From positions 310,001-374,000 of the forward strand of contig FNAW01000001.1 in NCBI GenBank assembly GCA_900102115.1: a stretch of DNA of 64,000 nt, written 5' to 3'. This DNA is from Blastococcus fimeti. Lineage in GTDB: Bacteria; Actinomycetota; Actinomycetes; Mycobacteriales; Geodermatophilaceae. Positions 35,141 to 45,731 of the stretch are shown here, piece after piece. Each line of letters opens with the position of its first letter. Within the stretch, counting starts at the first letter, position 1. The position numbers were made by a program, and so were the translations under genes. A model generated the notes under the pieces. The model saw nothing but the letters and a program-made list of their open reading frames with translations. It was not told where the DNA came from and ran no database searches.

Positions 35141-36852
35141 GCCGGACCTCCCGCACGGCGGATCACGAGCGGGCGCAGCGGCAGCGGGGAGCTGGTCAGC
35201 TCGCCGCCGTCGGTCAGGGGCAGGGTCAGCCGGAACTGGGCGCCGGCGCCGGGCTGCCCCCACACCTGGAGCCAGCCCCCGTGCAGGCGGGCGTCCTCGA
35301 GGCTGATGGACAGCCCCAGGCCGCTGCCGCCGACGCTGCGCACCCGGGAGGGGTCGGCCCGCCAGAAGCGGTCGAAGACGTGCTGGGCGTCCGCCGAGCT
35401 GAGCCCGACCCCGTGGTCGCGCACCGTCACCGCCGCTGCCGTGCGGTTGGCGGCCAGGGTGATCTCCACCGGCCGGCCGGCGCCGTGCTCGATCGCGTTG
35501 CCGACGAGGTTGCGCAGGATCCGCTCCACCCGGCGGGCGTCGACCTCGGCGAAGATCCCCTCCTCGGGCCGGTCCACGGTGAGCTCGCAGCCGTGCCGCT
35601 CCGCCAGGGAGTACATCCCGGCGGCCACCCGGGCGACCAGCGCCCCCAGGTTCGTCGACCCCGCCTCCAGGGTCGCTGCCCCGGCGTCGTACCGGCTGAT
35701 CTCCAGCAGGTCGGTCAGGAGGCGCTCGAACCGGTCCAGCTCGGCGCTGAGCAGCTCCGCGGAGCGGGCGACGTGCGGCGCGAAGTCGCCGCGCGCCTCG
35801 TGCAGCACCTCCGCGGCCATCTGCACCGTCGTCAGCGGGGTGCGCAGCTCGTGCGAGACGTCCGAGGTGAACCGCTGCTGGAGCTGGGAGAGCCCCTCCA
35901 GCTGGGTGATCTGCCGCTGGAGGCTGTCGGCCATCGCGTTGAAGCTCGTCGCCAGCCGGGCGAGGTCGTCCTCGCCGCGCACCGTCATGCGCTCCTCGAG
36001 CTGCCCCTCGGCCAGCCGCTGCGCCGTCCCGGCCGCCCGGCGCACGGGATCGACCACCAGCCGGGTCACCAGGACGCCGATGCCGACGACGAACATGGTG
36101 AGCGCCAGCCCGCTGATCACCACCGTGCTGCGGATCAGACCGAGGCTCTCGGCCTCCTGGGTGAGCGGGAAGACGTAGTACAGCTCGATCTGCTCGGAGG
36201 CCGAGGCGTCGCCCTGCACGGGCGCGCCGATGACCAGGGAGGCCCGGGGCTCGCCGGCGTCGTCGGGGATCTCGGCGTAGCGGTAGGACTGGTTGCCGGC
36301 GTCGACGTCGGCCCGGAGGTCCTCGGGCAGCGCCTGGTAGATGAGCGCCCGGCTGGGGCCGGGCACCTCGCGGTCGCCGCTGCGGTAGATCATGACGACG
36401 TCGAAGTCGCCGGCCGCGCCACCGCGCTGCAGCAGGGCGTTGCCCGTCCGGGCCAGCGTGGCGCGCACGCTCGAGGCGTCGCCGGTGGCGATGCCGGTCA
36501 CCTCGCCCTGCGCGTACAGGACGCCGGCCTGGGCCTGGTCGATCGCCGCCTGCCGCTTCACCGAGAGCAGCTGGTCGCGGATCTGGCTGAACAGCACCAG
36601 GCTCACGATGATCACCACGGTGCCGGCCACGGCCATCGTGATGGCGCCGATGCGCACCTGCAGCGACGAGCGCCAGGCGTGCACCGCGCGGCTCGCCCAG
36701 CGCCGGGACGTGGACCGGACGCGGCGGCGGGCGGCACCGGCCCGTCGGCGCACTGCCCGGCGCACCCGCGCGAGCTCGTCCGCGCGGGAGCTGCCGGGCG
36801 CAGGAGGCCCGGGCGTGCCGGTGTCCGCCGGAGGCGTGCGGGTGGCGGTCAC
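35137..36852 (-). CDS. mtrB: Sensor histidine kinase MtrB
   Basis: A 571-residue membrane kinase. The first 80 residues are basic and cytoplasmic. Two membrane helices (about residues 70-92 and 230-252) flank an extracytoplasmic sensor. A HAMP domain (LEERMTVRGEDDLARLATSF), the H-box SDVSHELRTPLT, N-box NLVGNAIEHG and G-boxes DHGVGLSS and GSGLGLSI follow. It phosphorylates MtrA in cell-wall and division control. The GTG at 36852 follows the mtrA stop by 10 bp; upstream in-frame ATG 36891 would overlap mtrA. lpqB overlaps its end. Confidence 0.93.
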   Translation of the reverse strand: MTATRTPPADTGTPGPPAPGSSRADELARVRRAVRRRAGAARRRVRSTSRRWASRAVHAWRSSLQVRIGAITMAVAGTVVIIVSLVLFSQIRDQLLSVKRQAAIDQAQAGVLYAQGEVTGIATGDASSVRATLARTGNALLQRGGAAGDFDVVMIYRSGDREVPGPSRALIYQALPEDLRADVDAGNQSYRYAEIPDDAGEPRASLVIGAPVQGDASASEQIELYYVFPLTQEAESLGLIRSTVVISGLALTMFVVGIGVLVTRLVVDPVRRAAGTAQRLAEGQLEERMTVRGEDDLARLATSFNAMADSLQRQITQLEGLSQLQQRFTSDVSHELRTPLTTVQMAAEVLHEARGDFAPHVARSAELLSAELDRFERLLTDLLEISRYDAGAATLEAGSTNLGALVARVAAGMYSLAERHGCELTVDRPEEGIFAEVDARRVERILRNLVGNAIEHGAGRPVEITLAANRTAAAVTVRDHGVGLSSADAQHVFDRFWRADPSRVRSVGGSGLGLSISLEDARLHGGWLQVWGQPGAGAQFRLTLPLTDGGELTSSPLPLRPLVIRRAGGPA

Positions 36853-36862
36853 GACCCCATTG

Positions 36863-37579
<717 letters not shown>

Positions 37580-37600
37580 TCTGCGCTGTAGTGCAAGGAA

Positions 37601-37628
37601 GGCGGCCCACCCATCAGGGTGAGCCGCC
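37601..37628 (-). terminator. ahcY terminator hairpin
   Basis: GGCGGC pairs with GCCGCC and CACCC with GGGTG, with one mismatch between and a 4-nt loop. On the minus strand it is followed by TTCCTT, a short pyrimidine run. It lies after ahcY and before mtrA. Confidence 0.6.
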
Positions 37629-37664
37629 TCCCCGGCGTGACATGGCCCCTGCTGGGGCGGTGTG

Positions 37665-39161
<1,497 letters not shown>

Positions 39162-39177
39162 GAAAGCTCCAGGGTGT

Positions 39178-39265
39178 GCCCGGCGCGGAGCCGGGCGGTG
39201 CAGTCGGATGCAGGGTCGCTTCGATCCCCGGGAACCGGGGAGAGCGAGCATGCCGAGGCTTCGGC
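39178..39265 (-). promoter_or_regulatory. Three-hairpin 5' leader of ahcY
   Basis: Three inverted repeats lie in the leader: GCCCGG/CCGGGC (39178-39196), TCCCCGG/CCGGGGA with a 3-nt loop (39225-39241) and GCCGA/TCGGC with a 4-nt loop (39252-39265). It does not show SAM-IV or SAH riboswitch core sequences as I know them. Leader-based control is possible but unproven. Confidence 0.35.
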
Positions 39266-39284
39266 GGGGCTCGTGCCGTTGCCC

Positions 39285-39290
39285 AGGATA
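39285..39290 (-). promoter_or_regulatory. Likely -10 box of ahcY
   Basis: TATCCT on the minus strand, fitting TAnnnT, 123 nt upstream of the ATG. No convincing -35 is seen. It would place a leader of about 115 nt carrying the three hairpins. Confidence 0.4.
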
Positions 39291-39333
39291 GGCGGCGGAC
39301 GCAAGCCCGTCGCCCCACGACCACCCGAGCGGG

Positions 39334-40251
39334 TCAGGACTCGCAGCCGACGCCGTCCCCGTCGCCGTCGAACGCCGCCGAGAACCCGGGGTCGCCGACG
39401 CGGATCGGCGCGGCTCCGGCGGCCTTCACCTGGGCGCAGTCCGCGTAGGTCGCAGGCAGGTCCGGGAGGACCGCCGGCGCGGGCGCCGGCGGGACCGCGG
39501 CGACCCCGCCGGCGGGCAACGGCTCCTCCGGGCAGGCGCTGAGCACCGTGGCCATGGCGTCCTTCTCCGCCTGGGTCACCCAGACGCCGTAGCCGATCTT
39601 CACGGCGACCTGGCGGGCGACGTAGGTGCAGCGGAACGACGTCGCGGGCGGCAGCCAGGTGGCGGCGTCGCCGTCGCTCTTCTGCATGTTGAGCGGGCCG
39701 TCGACGGCGAGCAGGTTGAGCGGGTCGTTGGCGAACCGGGCGCGCGTGTCGGCGTCCCACTGCTGGGCGCCCTTCTGCCAGGCGTCCGAGAGCGCGACCA
39801 CGTGGTCGATCTGCACCGCCTCGCTGGTGCCCTCGCCGCGCTGGAAGGCGATCGTGCGCCCCGAGTACGGATCGGCCAGCGCGCCGGTGAGGACGACGCA
39901 GTCGCGGGTGCCCGGCTTGAAGGTCTCGCCGGTCAGGTCGCGGGCGAGGACGTCGTTGCGGGTGTCGCAGCCGTTGCGGTCGGTGTCCACCCAGCCGTTG
40001 CCGAACAGGTCCCGGTCGTACCCGGTGCGCGGTGCCCGGCCCTTGACCTCCAGCGCGGCGAGGGCGGCCAGCGCTGCGCCGGCGGGCACGTCGGACGGGG
40101 CAGCCGCCTCGACGGGGACCTCCGCGGACGGCTCGTCGGCGGACGTCGCCTCCAGCGCGCAGCCGCCGAGCAGGGCGAGCGCGAGCAGCGGCGCGACCGT
40201 CGCGCGCGCCAGCCGTCGGGTGCGGACGAGCGGACGAGCGGGCACGGACAT
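39334..40251 (-). CDS. Secreted HNH-family nuclease lipoprotein with excalibur domain
   Basis: A 305-residue predicted lipoprotein. A signal peptide ends in the lipobox LLGGC (Cys about 31). The middle domain is GmrSD/DUF1524 HNH type: [14 protein letters not shown] with the catalytic His and [19 protein letters not shown] with downstream Asn/Lys. The C-terminus is an excalibur calcium-binding motif, [11 protein letters not shown]. It probably cuts DNA or RNA outside the cell, for nutrition or DNA uptake; that is inference. It lies between manA and ahcY with 86-bp and 172-bp gaps. Confidence 0.88.
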   Translation of the reverse strand: MSVPARPLVRTRRLARATVAPLLALALLGGCALEATSADEPSAEVPVEAAAPSDVPAGAALAALAALEVKGRAPRTGYDRDLFGNGWVDTDRNGCDTRNDVLARDLTGETFKPGTRDCVVLTGALADPYSGRTIAFQRGEGTSEAVQIDHVVALSDAWQKGAQQWDADTRARFANDPLNLLAVDGPLNMQKSDGDAATWLPPATSFRCTYVARQVAVKIGYGVWVTQAEKDAMATVLSACPEEPLPAGGVAAVPPAPAPAVLPDLPATYADCAQVKAAGAAPIRVGDPGFSAAFDGDGDGVGCES

Positions 40252-40337
40252 TCCCCCAGGGCGAGACGACAGCGCCCGGACCGTAGGCAGGCCGCCCGCT
40301 CCCCCGGTGCCGCGACACGCATGTCGCGGCGGCAGCC

Positions 40338-41513
40338 TCAGCTGATGTTGGTGGTGGAGCGGTAGAGCACCGCCGGGCCGCGGGCGCTCACCGGCGTCCC
40401 GGCCGGCACGAACGCCGACTCTCCCTTGCGCAGCGTCAGCGACTCCTCGGCCGACGACAGCACCGCGGTGCCCTCGGTGCAGAGCAGCAGCTGCGGGCCG
40501 CGGGTGGTGAGCGTGCCGGCCTGGTCGTCGAGCTGGCAGCGGGTGAGGTCGAAGTCCTCGACCGGGACCGGGTAGCGCAGCCCGCCGGGCCCGAGGACCG
40601 GGTGCAGCACGGGCACCCGCCCGTCGGTGAAGTCGAGCACCTCGATCAGCGCCGCGAGGTCGACGTGCTTGCCGGTCAGCCCGCCGCGCAGCACGTTGTC
40701 CGAGCTGGCCATGACCTCGACGCCGGCGCCGGAGAGGTAGGCGTGCAGGTTGCCGGCGGGCATGAACACCGCCTCACCGGGCTGCAGCTTGAGGTGGTTG
40801 CACATCAGCGAGATGACCACGCCGGGGTCGCCCGGGTAGGTCTCGGCCAGCGAGGCGGCCCAGCGGTAGGTGTTGATGAACTCCGGGTCGTGCGCGGCGA
40901 CGAAGCCGGCCGCGGCCTCGGCGACGGCGCTCACCAGCACGTCGCGGGTCTCCGGGGACAGCGCGATCAGCTGCGGGATCGCGGCGCGCAGGCCACCACG
41001 GGCCAGCGCGGCGATCGTCGGCTTGAGCTCGGGCACCTGCAGCTTGGCCAGGCAGTGCAGCGACTCCTCGACCGGCCGGAAGCCGCAGAGGGCCTCGAAC
41101 GGCGTCAGCGCCAGCAGGATCTCGGGCTTGTGCGACTGGTCCTTGAACGTGCGCGTCGGGGAGTCGCGCGGCACCCCGGCGGCCTCCTCCGCGGCGTAGC
41201 CCGCCGCGGCCTGCTCGTTGGTGGGGTGCGCCTGCAGCGACAGCGGCTGGTCGGCGGCGAGCACCTTCATCAAGAACGGCAGCCGCGCGCCGTACCGGCC
41301 GACGACCTCGCGGCCGAGCAGCAGCTCGGGCTCCGCGGCGATGGCCTTGTCCAGGGGGACGCCGTCGGAGCGCACGCTGGGCTCGTCGGGGTGCGCGCCC
41401 ATCCAGAGCTCGGCGTGCGGCTCGTCGGCCGGGGAGGGCAGCCCCAGCAGCTCCGGGATGACCGTGTGCGAACCCCACGGGTAGTGACGCACCGCGTTCT
41501 GAAGCTGCCACAT
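40338..41513 (-). CDS. manA: Mannose-6-phosphate isomerase, class I
   Basis: A 391-residue enzyme interconverting mannose-6-P and fructose-6-P with zinc. Motifs include NAVRHYPWGSHTVIPELL, LPFLMKVLAADQPLSLQAHP with zinc ligands, CGFRPVEE and GEAVFMPAGNLHAYLSGAGVE. The ATG at 41513 lies 7 nt after TAGCCT, whose TAG is the glpD stop codon. It starts the route to GDP-mannose with ManB (45.7 kb) and ManC (60.4 kb). In mycobacteria it sits beside tobH-manB; here glpD and DUF808 come between. Confidence 0.94.
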   Translation of the reverse strand: MWQLQNAVRHYPWGSHTVIPELLGLPSPADEPHAELWMGAHPDEPSVRSDGVPLDKAIAAEPELLLGREVVGRYGARLPFLMKVLAADQPLSLQAHPTNEQAAAGYAAEEAAGVPRDSPTRTFKDQSHKPEILLALTPFEALCGFRPVEESLHCLAKLQVPELKPTIAALARGGLRAAIPQLIALSPETRDVLVSAVAEAAAGFVAAHDPEFINTYRWAASLAETYPGDPGVVISLMCNHLKLQPGEAVFMPAGNLHAYLSGAGVEVMASSDNVLRGGLTGKHVDLAALIEVLDFTDGRVPVLHPVLGPGGLRYPVPVEDFDLTRCQLDDQAGTLTTRGPQLLLCTEGTAVLSSAEESLTLRKGESAFVPAGTPVSARGPAVLYRSTTNIS

Positions 41514-41520
41514 GGGCTCC

Positions 41521-41526
41521 AGGCTA
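41521..41526 (-). promoter_or_regulatory. -10 box of manA overlapping the glpD stop
   Basis: TAGCCT on the minus strand; its first three bases are the TAG stop of glpD. Seven nt later comes the manA ATG, a leaderless layout. Confidence 0.4.
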
Positions 41527-43326
41527 ACGACCCGCCCACGCTGCGTGCGCCACTCCGGCGCGCACGTCGGGCGCACCGAGCCGCGCGGCGTCGGCCGTCC
41601 GGTCGTCGGGCATCCGCTGCGACTCGCGCTCGGCGTCCACGCGGGCGGTGTAGTGCGCCACCTCCCGGTCGGTGCGCTCCTCGTCCCAGCCGAGCTCCCG
41701 GCCCATCAGGTCGGCCACCCGTGCCGCGGTCACGACGCCGCGGTGCGCGGTCTCGATGGAGATCCGGGTGCGCCGGGTGAGCACGTCGTCGAGGTGCAGC
41801 GCGCCCTCGGCGGTGACCGCGTGCACGACCTCGGCGGCGAGGTAGTCCGGTGCGCCCGGCAGCGGCTCGGCGAGCTCCGGATCGGCCGCCGCGAGGGCCA
41901 GCACGTCCGCGGTGCGGTCGCCGTGCCGGTGCAGCAGCCGCTCGACCACGTCCTCGGGGAGCCCGGCGCCGGCGGCGAGCGCGGCGGCGCCGTCGCGCAC
42001 CTCGGTCCAGCGGTGCGCCCCCACCAGCGGCAGGTGCGCGGTGCGGGACGGCGGCACGCCGGGCAGCCCCTCGACGGCGGCGTCGACGGCGTCCTCGGCC
42101 ATGACGCGGTAGGTCGTGTACTTGCCGCCGGCCACCAGCACCAGGCCCGGCACGGGGGTGACGACGGCGTGCTCGCGGGAGAGCCGGCTGGTCTCGTCGG
42201 ACTCACCGGCGAGCAGCGGCCGGAGGCCGGCGTAGACGCCGAGGATCTGGTCGGTGGTCACCGGGCGGGTGAGCACCCGGTTCACCTGGTCCAGCAGGTA
42301 GGAGATGTCCGCGCTGCTGGCCGCGGGGTGGTCGCGGTCGAGCTTCCAGGGTGTGTCGGTGGTGCCGACGATCCACTCCTCGCCCCACGGGATGACGAAC
42401 AGCACGCTGGTCGGTGTGCGCAGGATGAGGCCGTCGGGCGTCCCGCCCGCGGCGGCGAGCGAGCCGCCGTCGATGGCCGAGCGCGGCACCACGAGGTGAA
42501 CGCCCTTGGACGCGCGCACCCGCAGGCTCGGCGCGGCGGCGCCGAGCATCGTGCCGATGTCGTCGCTCCACACGCCGGTGGCCGCGATCACGCTGCGGGC
42601 GCGCACCGTGAACGACGAGCCGTCGGTGAGGTCCGCGGCGTGCACACCGACCACCGCCGCGTCCGCTGCCACGTCGTCCCCACCCGCGCCGTCCCGCAGC
42701 AGCCCGGTCACGCGGGCACTGGAGAGCACCCGGGCGCCGTACCCGGCGGCGCTGCGGACGACGGCGAGGGTGTGGCGGGCGTCGTCGACCTGCGCGTCCC
42801 AGTAGCGGATCGCGCCGTGGACGGCGTCGCGGCGCAGCCCGGGGAACGCCTCCAGGGTCGCCGTCCGCGAGAGGTGCCGGTGGCGCGGGATCGGCCTGTG
42901 CGAGGTGAACGCGGCACCGAGGACGTCGTAGAGCGCCACCCCGGCACCGAAGTAGGCCCGCTGCCAGACCGGCGCGGTGAGCGGCAGCAGGAACGGCAAC
43001 GGCCGCACCAGGTGCGGCGCGATCGTCTGGACCAGCCGGGCCCGCTCGTGCAGCGCCTCGTGCACCAGCGGGAAGGCGAACTGCTCGAGGTAGCGCAGCC
43101 CGCCGTGGATGAGCTTGCTCGAGCGGCTGGAGGTGCCCGCGGCGAAGTCGCGGGCCTCCAGCAGCGCCACGCTCAGCCCGCGGCTGGCCGCGTCGAGCGC
43201 GGCCCCGGCGCCGGTGACCCCGCCACCGATGACCAGCACGTCGACGACCTCGTTCTCGAGGCGCGCGCGGTCGGCACGCCGGCGGGCCGGCGAGAGCAGC
43301 GTGCGGTCGGTCGTCCCCGTGTGCAT
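41524..43326 (-). CDS. glpD: Glycerol-3-phosphate dehydrogenase (quinone/FAD)
   Basis: A 600-residue FAD enzyme that oxidises glycerol-3-P to dihydroxyacetone-P at the membrane. The FAD loop is VLVIGGGVTGAGAALDAASRG; other marks are SSRSSKLIHGGLRYLEQF, IPWGEEWIVGTTDTPW and LVAGGKYTTYRVMAEDAVDA, with the C-terminal DAO_C domain. It follows DUF808 by 18 bp and precedes manA by 10 bp, so the three may be cotranscribed. No glpK or glpF is in the window. Confidence 0.95.
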   Translation of the reverse strand: MHTGTTDRTLLSPARRRADRARLENEVVDVLVIGGGVTGAGAALDAASRGLSVALLEARDFAAGTSSRSSKLIHGGLRYLEQFAFPLVHEALHERARLVQTIAPHLVRPLPFLLPLTAPVWQRAYFGAGVALYDVLGAAFTSHRPIPRHRHLSRTATLEAFPGLRRDAVHGAIRYWDAQVDDARHTLAVVRSAAGYGARVLSSARVTGLLRDGAGGDDVAADAAVVGVHAADLTDGSSFTVRARSVIAATGVWSDDIGTMLGAAAPSLRVRASKGVHLVVPRSAIDGGSLAAAGGTPDGLILRTPTSVLFVIPWGEEWIVGTTDTPWKLDRDHPAASSADISYLLDQVNRVLTRPVTTDQILGVYAGLRPLLAGESDETSRLSREHAVVTPVPGLVLVAGGKYTTYRVMAEDAVDAAVEGLPGVPPSRTAHLPLVGAHRWTEVRDGAAALAAGAGLPEDVVERLLHRHGDRTADVLALAAADPELAEPLPGAPDYLAAEVVHAVTAEGALHLDDVLTRRTRISIETAHRGVVTAARVADLMGRELGWDEERTDREVAHYTARVDAERESQRMPDDRTADAARLGAPDVRAGVAHAAWAGR

Positions 43327-43344
43327 GGCCCTACTGTCCCCCGC

Positions 43345-44295
43345 TCAGTGGGCGGCTGCGTCGCTCCCGGCCTTCTTCCGGTGCACCGTGAGCGTCATCA
43401 CCACGACGATCAGCGCGCCGACGACGAGCCCCAGCAGCGCGCTGCCGATCGTGTTGACGATCCAGCCCACGACCCCGCCGAGCGCCCCGGTCGCGTCGTG
43501 CGCGGCCTCCTCGAGGTGGTGGACGACGTCGTAGATCGCGTGCAGCCCGAGCTCGTCGGTGCCGACCAGGAGGATGTGCCCACCGACCCAGAGCATGGCG
43601 GCGGTGCCCACCACGGTGAGCACGCTGAGCAGCTTCGGCATCCCCTTGACCAGGCTCCGCCCGAACGCGGCCACGGCCTTCCCGGACCGCTGCGCGAGAT
43701 TCAGGCCGACGTCGTCCATCTTCACGATCAGCCCTACGACGCCGTAGACCAGCACGGTGATCCCGACCGCGACGACGGCCAGGATGACCGCCCGCGAGAC
43801 GAAGCCCTCGCTCGCGACCTCGTTGAGCGAGATGACCATGATCTCCGCGGACAGGATGAAGTCGGTCCGCACCGCCCCGGACACGATGGTCTTCTCGTCC
43901 GGGAGCGCGTCCTCCACCGTTGCGTGGTGATCGGCGGGGCCGCTGATCCGGTGCCAGATCTTCTCCGCGCCCTCGTAGCAGAGGTAGGCGCCACCGACCA
44001 TGAGGATCGGGGTGAGCAGGAAGTCGAGGAACTCGCTGAGCAGCAGGATCGCCGGCAGGATGATCAGCAGCTTGTTGCGCAGCGAGCCGAGCGCGATCTT
44101 CCGGATGATCGGCAGCTCGCGCTGGGCACTGAGCCCCTGCACGTACTGCGGCGTGACCGCCGTGTCGTCAACGACGACGCCGGCGGCCTTCATGCTCGCC
44201 CGGCCGGCGGCGGCCCCGATGTCGTCCAGCGAGGCGGCGGCGGCCTTGGCCAGCACCGCCACGTCGTCCAGCAGGGCTACGAGTCCACCCGCCAC
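43345..44295 (-). CDS. DUF808 family membrane protein
   Basis: A 316-residue protein of the DUF808/YedI family. It begins MAGGLVALLDDVAVLAKAAA and has at least five membrane helices, including LIILPAILLLSEFLDFLLTPILM, VILAVVAVGITVLVYGVVGL and GALIVVVMTLTV. A conserved LNEVASEGFVSR stretch lies in the middle. Function is unknown. The GTG start has AAGGA about 8 nt upstream. It lies between tobH and glpD; mycobacteria lack it at this site in my recollection, so it may be an insertion into the mannose cluster. Confidence 0.88.
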   Translation of the reverse strand: MAGGLVALLDDVAVLAKAAAASLDDIGAAAGRASMKAAGVVVDDTAVTPQYVQGLSAQRELPIIRKIALGSLRNKLLIILPAILLLSEFLDFLLTPILMVGGAYLCYEGAEKIWHRISGPADHHATVEDALPDEKTIVSGAVRTDFILSAEIMVISLNEVASEGFVSRAVILAVVAVGITVLVYGVVGLIVKMDDVGLNLAQRSGKAVAAFGRSLVKGMPKLLSVLTVVGTAAMLWVGGHILLVGTDELGLHAIYDVVHHLEEAAHDATGALGGVVGWIVNTIGSALLGLVVGALIVVVMTLTVHRKKAGSDAAAH

Positions 44296-44358
44296 GGGAG
44301 GTCCTTTCCGTCGGTCAGCACGTGCGCGGTACCCATGATGGGGGCGTCCTTGAACCCG

Positions 44359-45501
44359 TCACGGCAACCGCCCCCGCTCGGCGTCCAGCGCCAGGGCGAG
44401 GTAGACGGCGGTGAAGTCGGCGACGGCGAGCTGGCGGGCCAGCCGCGGCAGCCGGCCGGCGGACGCCGCCTCGCCGTGCTCGGCCAGGCCGCTGACCGGG
44501 ACGTTGCGCGCCGCGGCGGTGCGCAGCACCTCGTCCATGGCCTCGCCGGCCGAGCGCGGCTCGCGCTCGCCGGCACCGTCGTGCCCGCCGGCCGCGGAGT
44601 CCCGGATGGTGAGCAGCCGGAGCCGCCGGCCGGCGTCGTCGGCGCGGTCGCGGAAGAAGTCGTCGCCGTCGTGCGGCGCCAGCGGTCCGCCCAGGACGGC
44701 GCAGGCCGCGACGCGCTGGTCGGGCAGCCGGAAGCCGGCGGCGGGCAGGCCGGCGAGCGTGGCCAGCTGGTCGGCGATCCGGGTCGCGGCGGCACCGGCC
44801 AGCGGCCCCTCGGCGGCGATGACCGGCAGCGCGTCGAGCAGCTCCAGGGCCAGCGTCTTGGCCGGGTTCACGAACGTCTCCCGCGCCGGGCCGCACTCCT
44901 CGGCGGTCGCGTCGAGCGCAGCGGCGATCGACTCCGGATCGGTGACCTCGCCGGGGAGCAGGCCCAGTTCGGTGGCCAGCAGCAGCATCGGGGTCAGCAG
45001 CGACCACAGCGTGGTGTGCCGCACCCGGCTCGGCGGCAGGGCGACGTACGGCGCGCGGCCGGCCGAGCAGGCCGCGTGCAGCGGGGCGCCCTCCGCCCCG
45101 ATGCCCAGCAGCGAGACCCCGCGGCGGGCGGCCTCGTAGGCGGGGCCGACGGCGTAGCTGCCGGCTCCGGTGCGGGTCGCGACCACGACGACGTCGCTGG
45201 GCCCGGTCCACACGGGCAGCGCCGGCCCCGGGACGACGTCCACGGTCACCGGGCTCGACGCTCCCAGCAGGGCCCGCAGCACCGAGGCGGCCACCGCACC
45301 CTCGCGGCGGGCGACGATCACCAGCCCCCGGGGCCGGCCTCCGCCGGTGACCCGCTCGAGGCCGGTCTCCGCGGTCAGGCGCGCGGTCTCCCGCACCTGG
45401 GCGCCGGCGCCGGCCACGGCCGGCAGCAGACCACGGGGATCCCGCGCGCGCATGACCCCGAGGTCGTCGAGGACCTCCTCGGCGAACTCGGGCGGGATCA
45501 T
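44359..45501 (-). CDS. TobH-like SIS-domain protein
   Basis: A 380-residue SIS-domain protein. It resembles the C-terminal half of bifunctional phosphoglucose/phosphomannose isomerases. Marks include GPSDVVVVATRTGAGSYAVG and GVSLLGIGAEGAPL for sugar-phosphate binding. Its counterpart Rv3256c (TobH) sits between manA and manB in M. tuberculosis, recalled. It may act in mannose or trehalose-type sugar-phosphate metabolism. Its ATG overlaps the Trm112 stop (ATGA), showing a tight manB-Trm112-tobH operon. Confidence 0.82.
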   Translation of the reverse strand: MIPPEFAEEVLDDLGVMRARDPRGLLPAVAGAGAQVRETARLTAETGLERVTGGGRPRGLVIVARREGAVAASVLRALLGASSPVTVDVVPGPALPVWTGPSDVVVVATRTGAGSYAVGPAYEAARRGVSLLGIGAEGAPLHAACSAGRAPYVALPPSRVRHTTLWSLLTPMLLLATELGLLPGEVTDPESIAAALDATAEECGPARETFVNPAKTLALELLDALPVIAAEGPLAGAAATRIADQLATLAGLPAAGFRLPDQRVAACAVLGGPLAPHDGDDFFRDRADDAGRRLRLLTIRDSAAGGHDGAGEREPRSAGEAMDEVLRTAAARNVPVSGLAEHGEAASAGRLPRLARQLAVADFTAVYLALALDAERGRLP

Positions 45502-45731
45502 GAAGAGCTGCGTTCTCCGCCCGCCCCGCCACCCCGGCGACGCGCCTCGTCCAGCAGCAGCACCGGGATGCCGTCGCGCACCGGGAAGGCCCGGTCGCAC
45601 GTCGTGCACAGCAGCTCGCCGGCCGCCTCGTCGACGGTCAGCGGGCTGTGGTGGGTGTCCGGGCAGGCCAGGATGGACAGCAGCTCGGGGTCCAGCCCCA
45701 GCGGTCCACCGGTCGTCGCATCCGTCGTCAT
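45498..45731 (-). CDS. Trm112 family protein
   Basis: A 77-residue zinc-ribbon protein. It has ILACPDTHHSPL, then ELLCTTCDRAFPVRDGIPVLL with the CxxC and the DGIP motif typical of Trm112/UPF0434. Trm112 proteins activate methyltransferases in other organisms; in bacteria the role is uncertain. It is embedded in the manB operon with 4-nt overlaps on both sides (with manB and tobH), which indicates cotranslation. Confidence 0.87.
   Translation of the reverse strand: MTTDATTGGPLGLDPELLSILACPDTHHSPLTVDEAAGELLCTTCDRAFPVRDGIPVLLLDEARRRGGGAGGERSSS

Noticed and set aside
39162..39290. SAM-IV or SAH riboswitch upstream of ahcY
   Set aside because: The conserved core sequences known to me are not present; only generic hairpins are seen.
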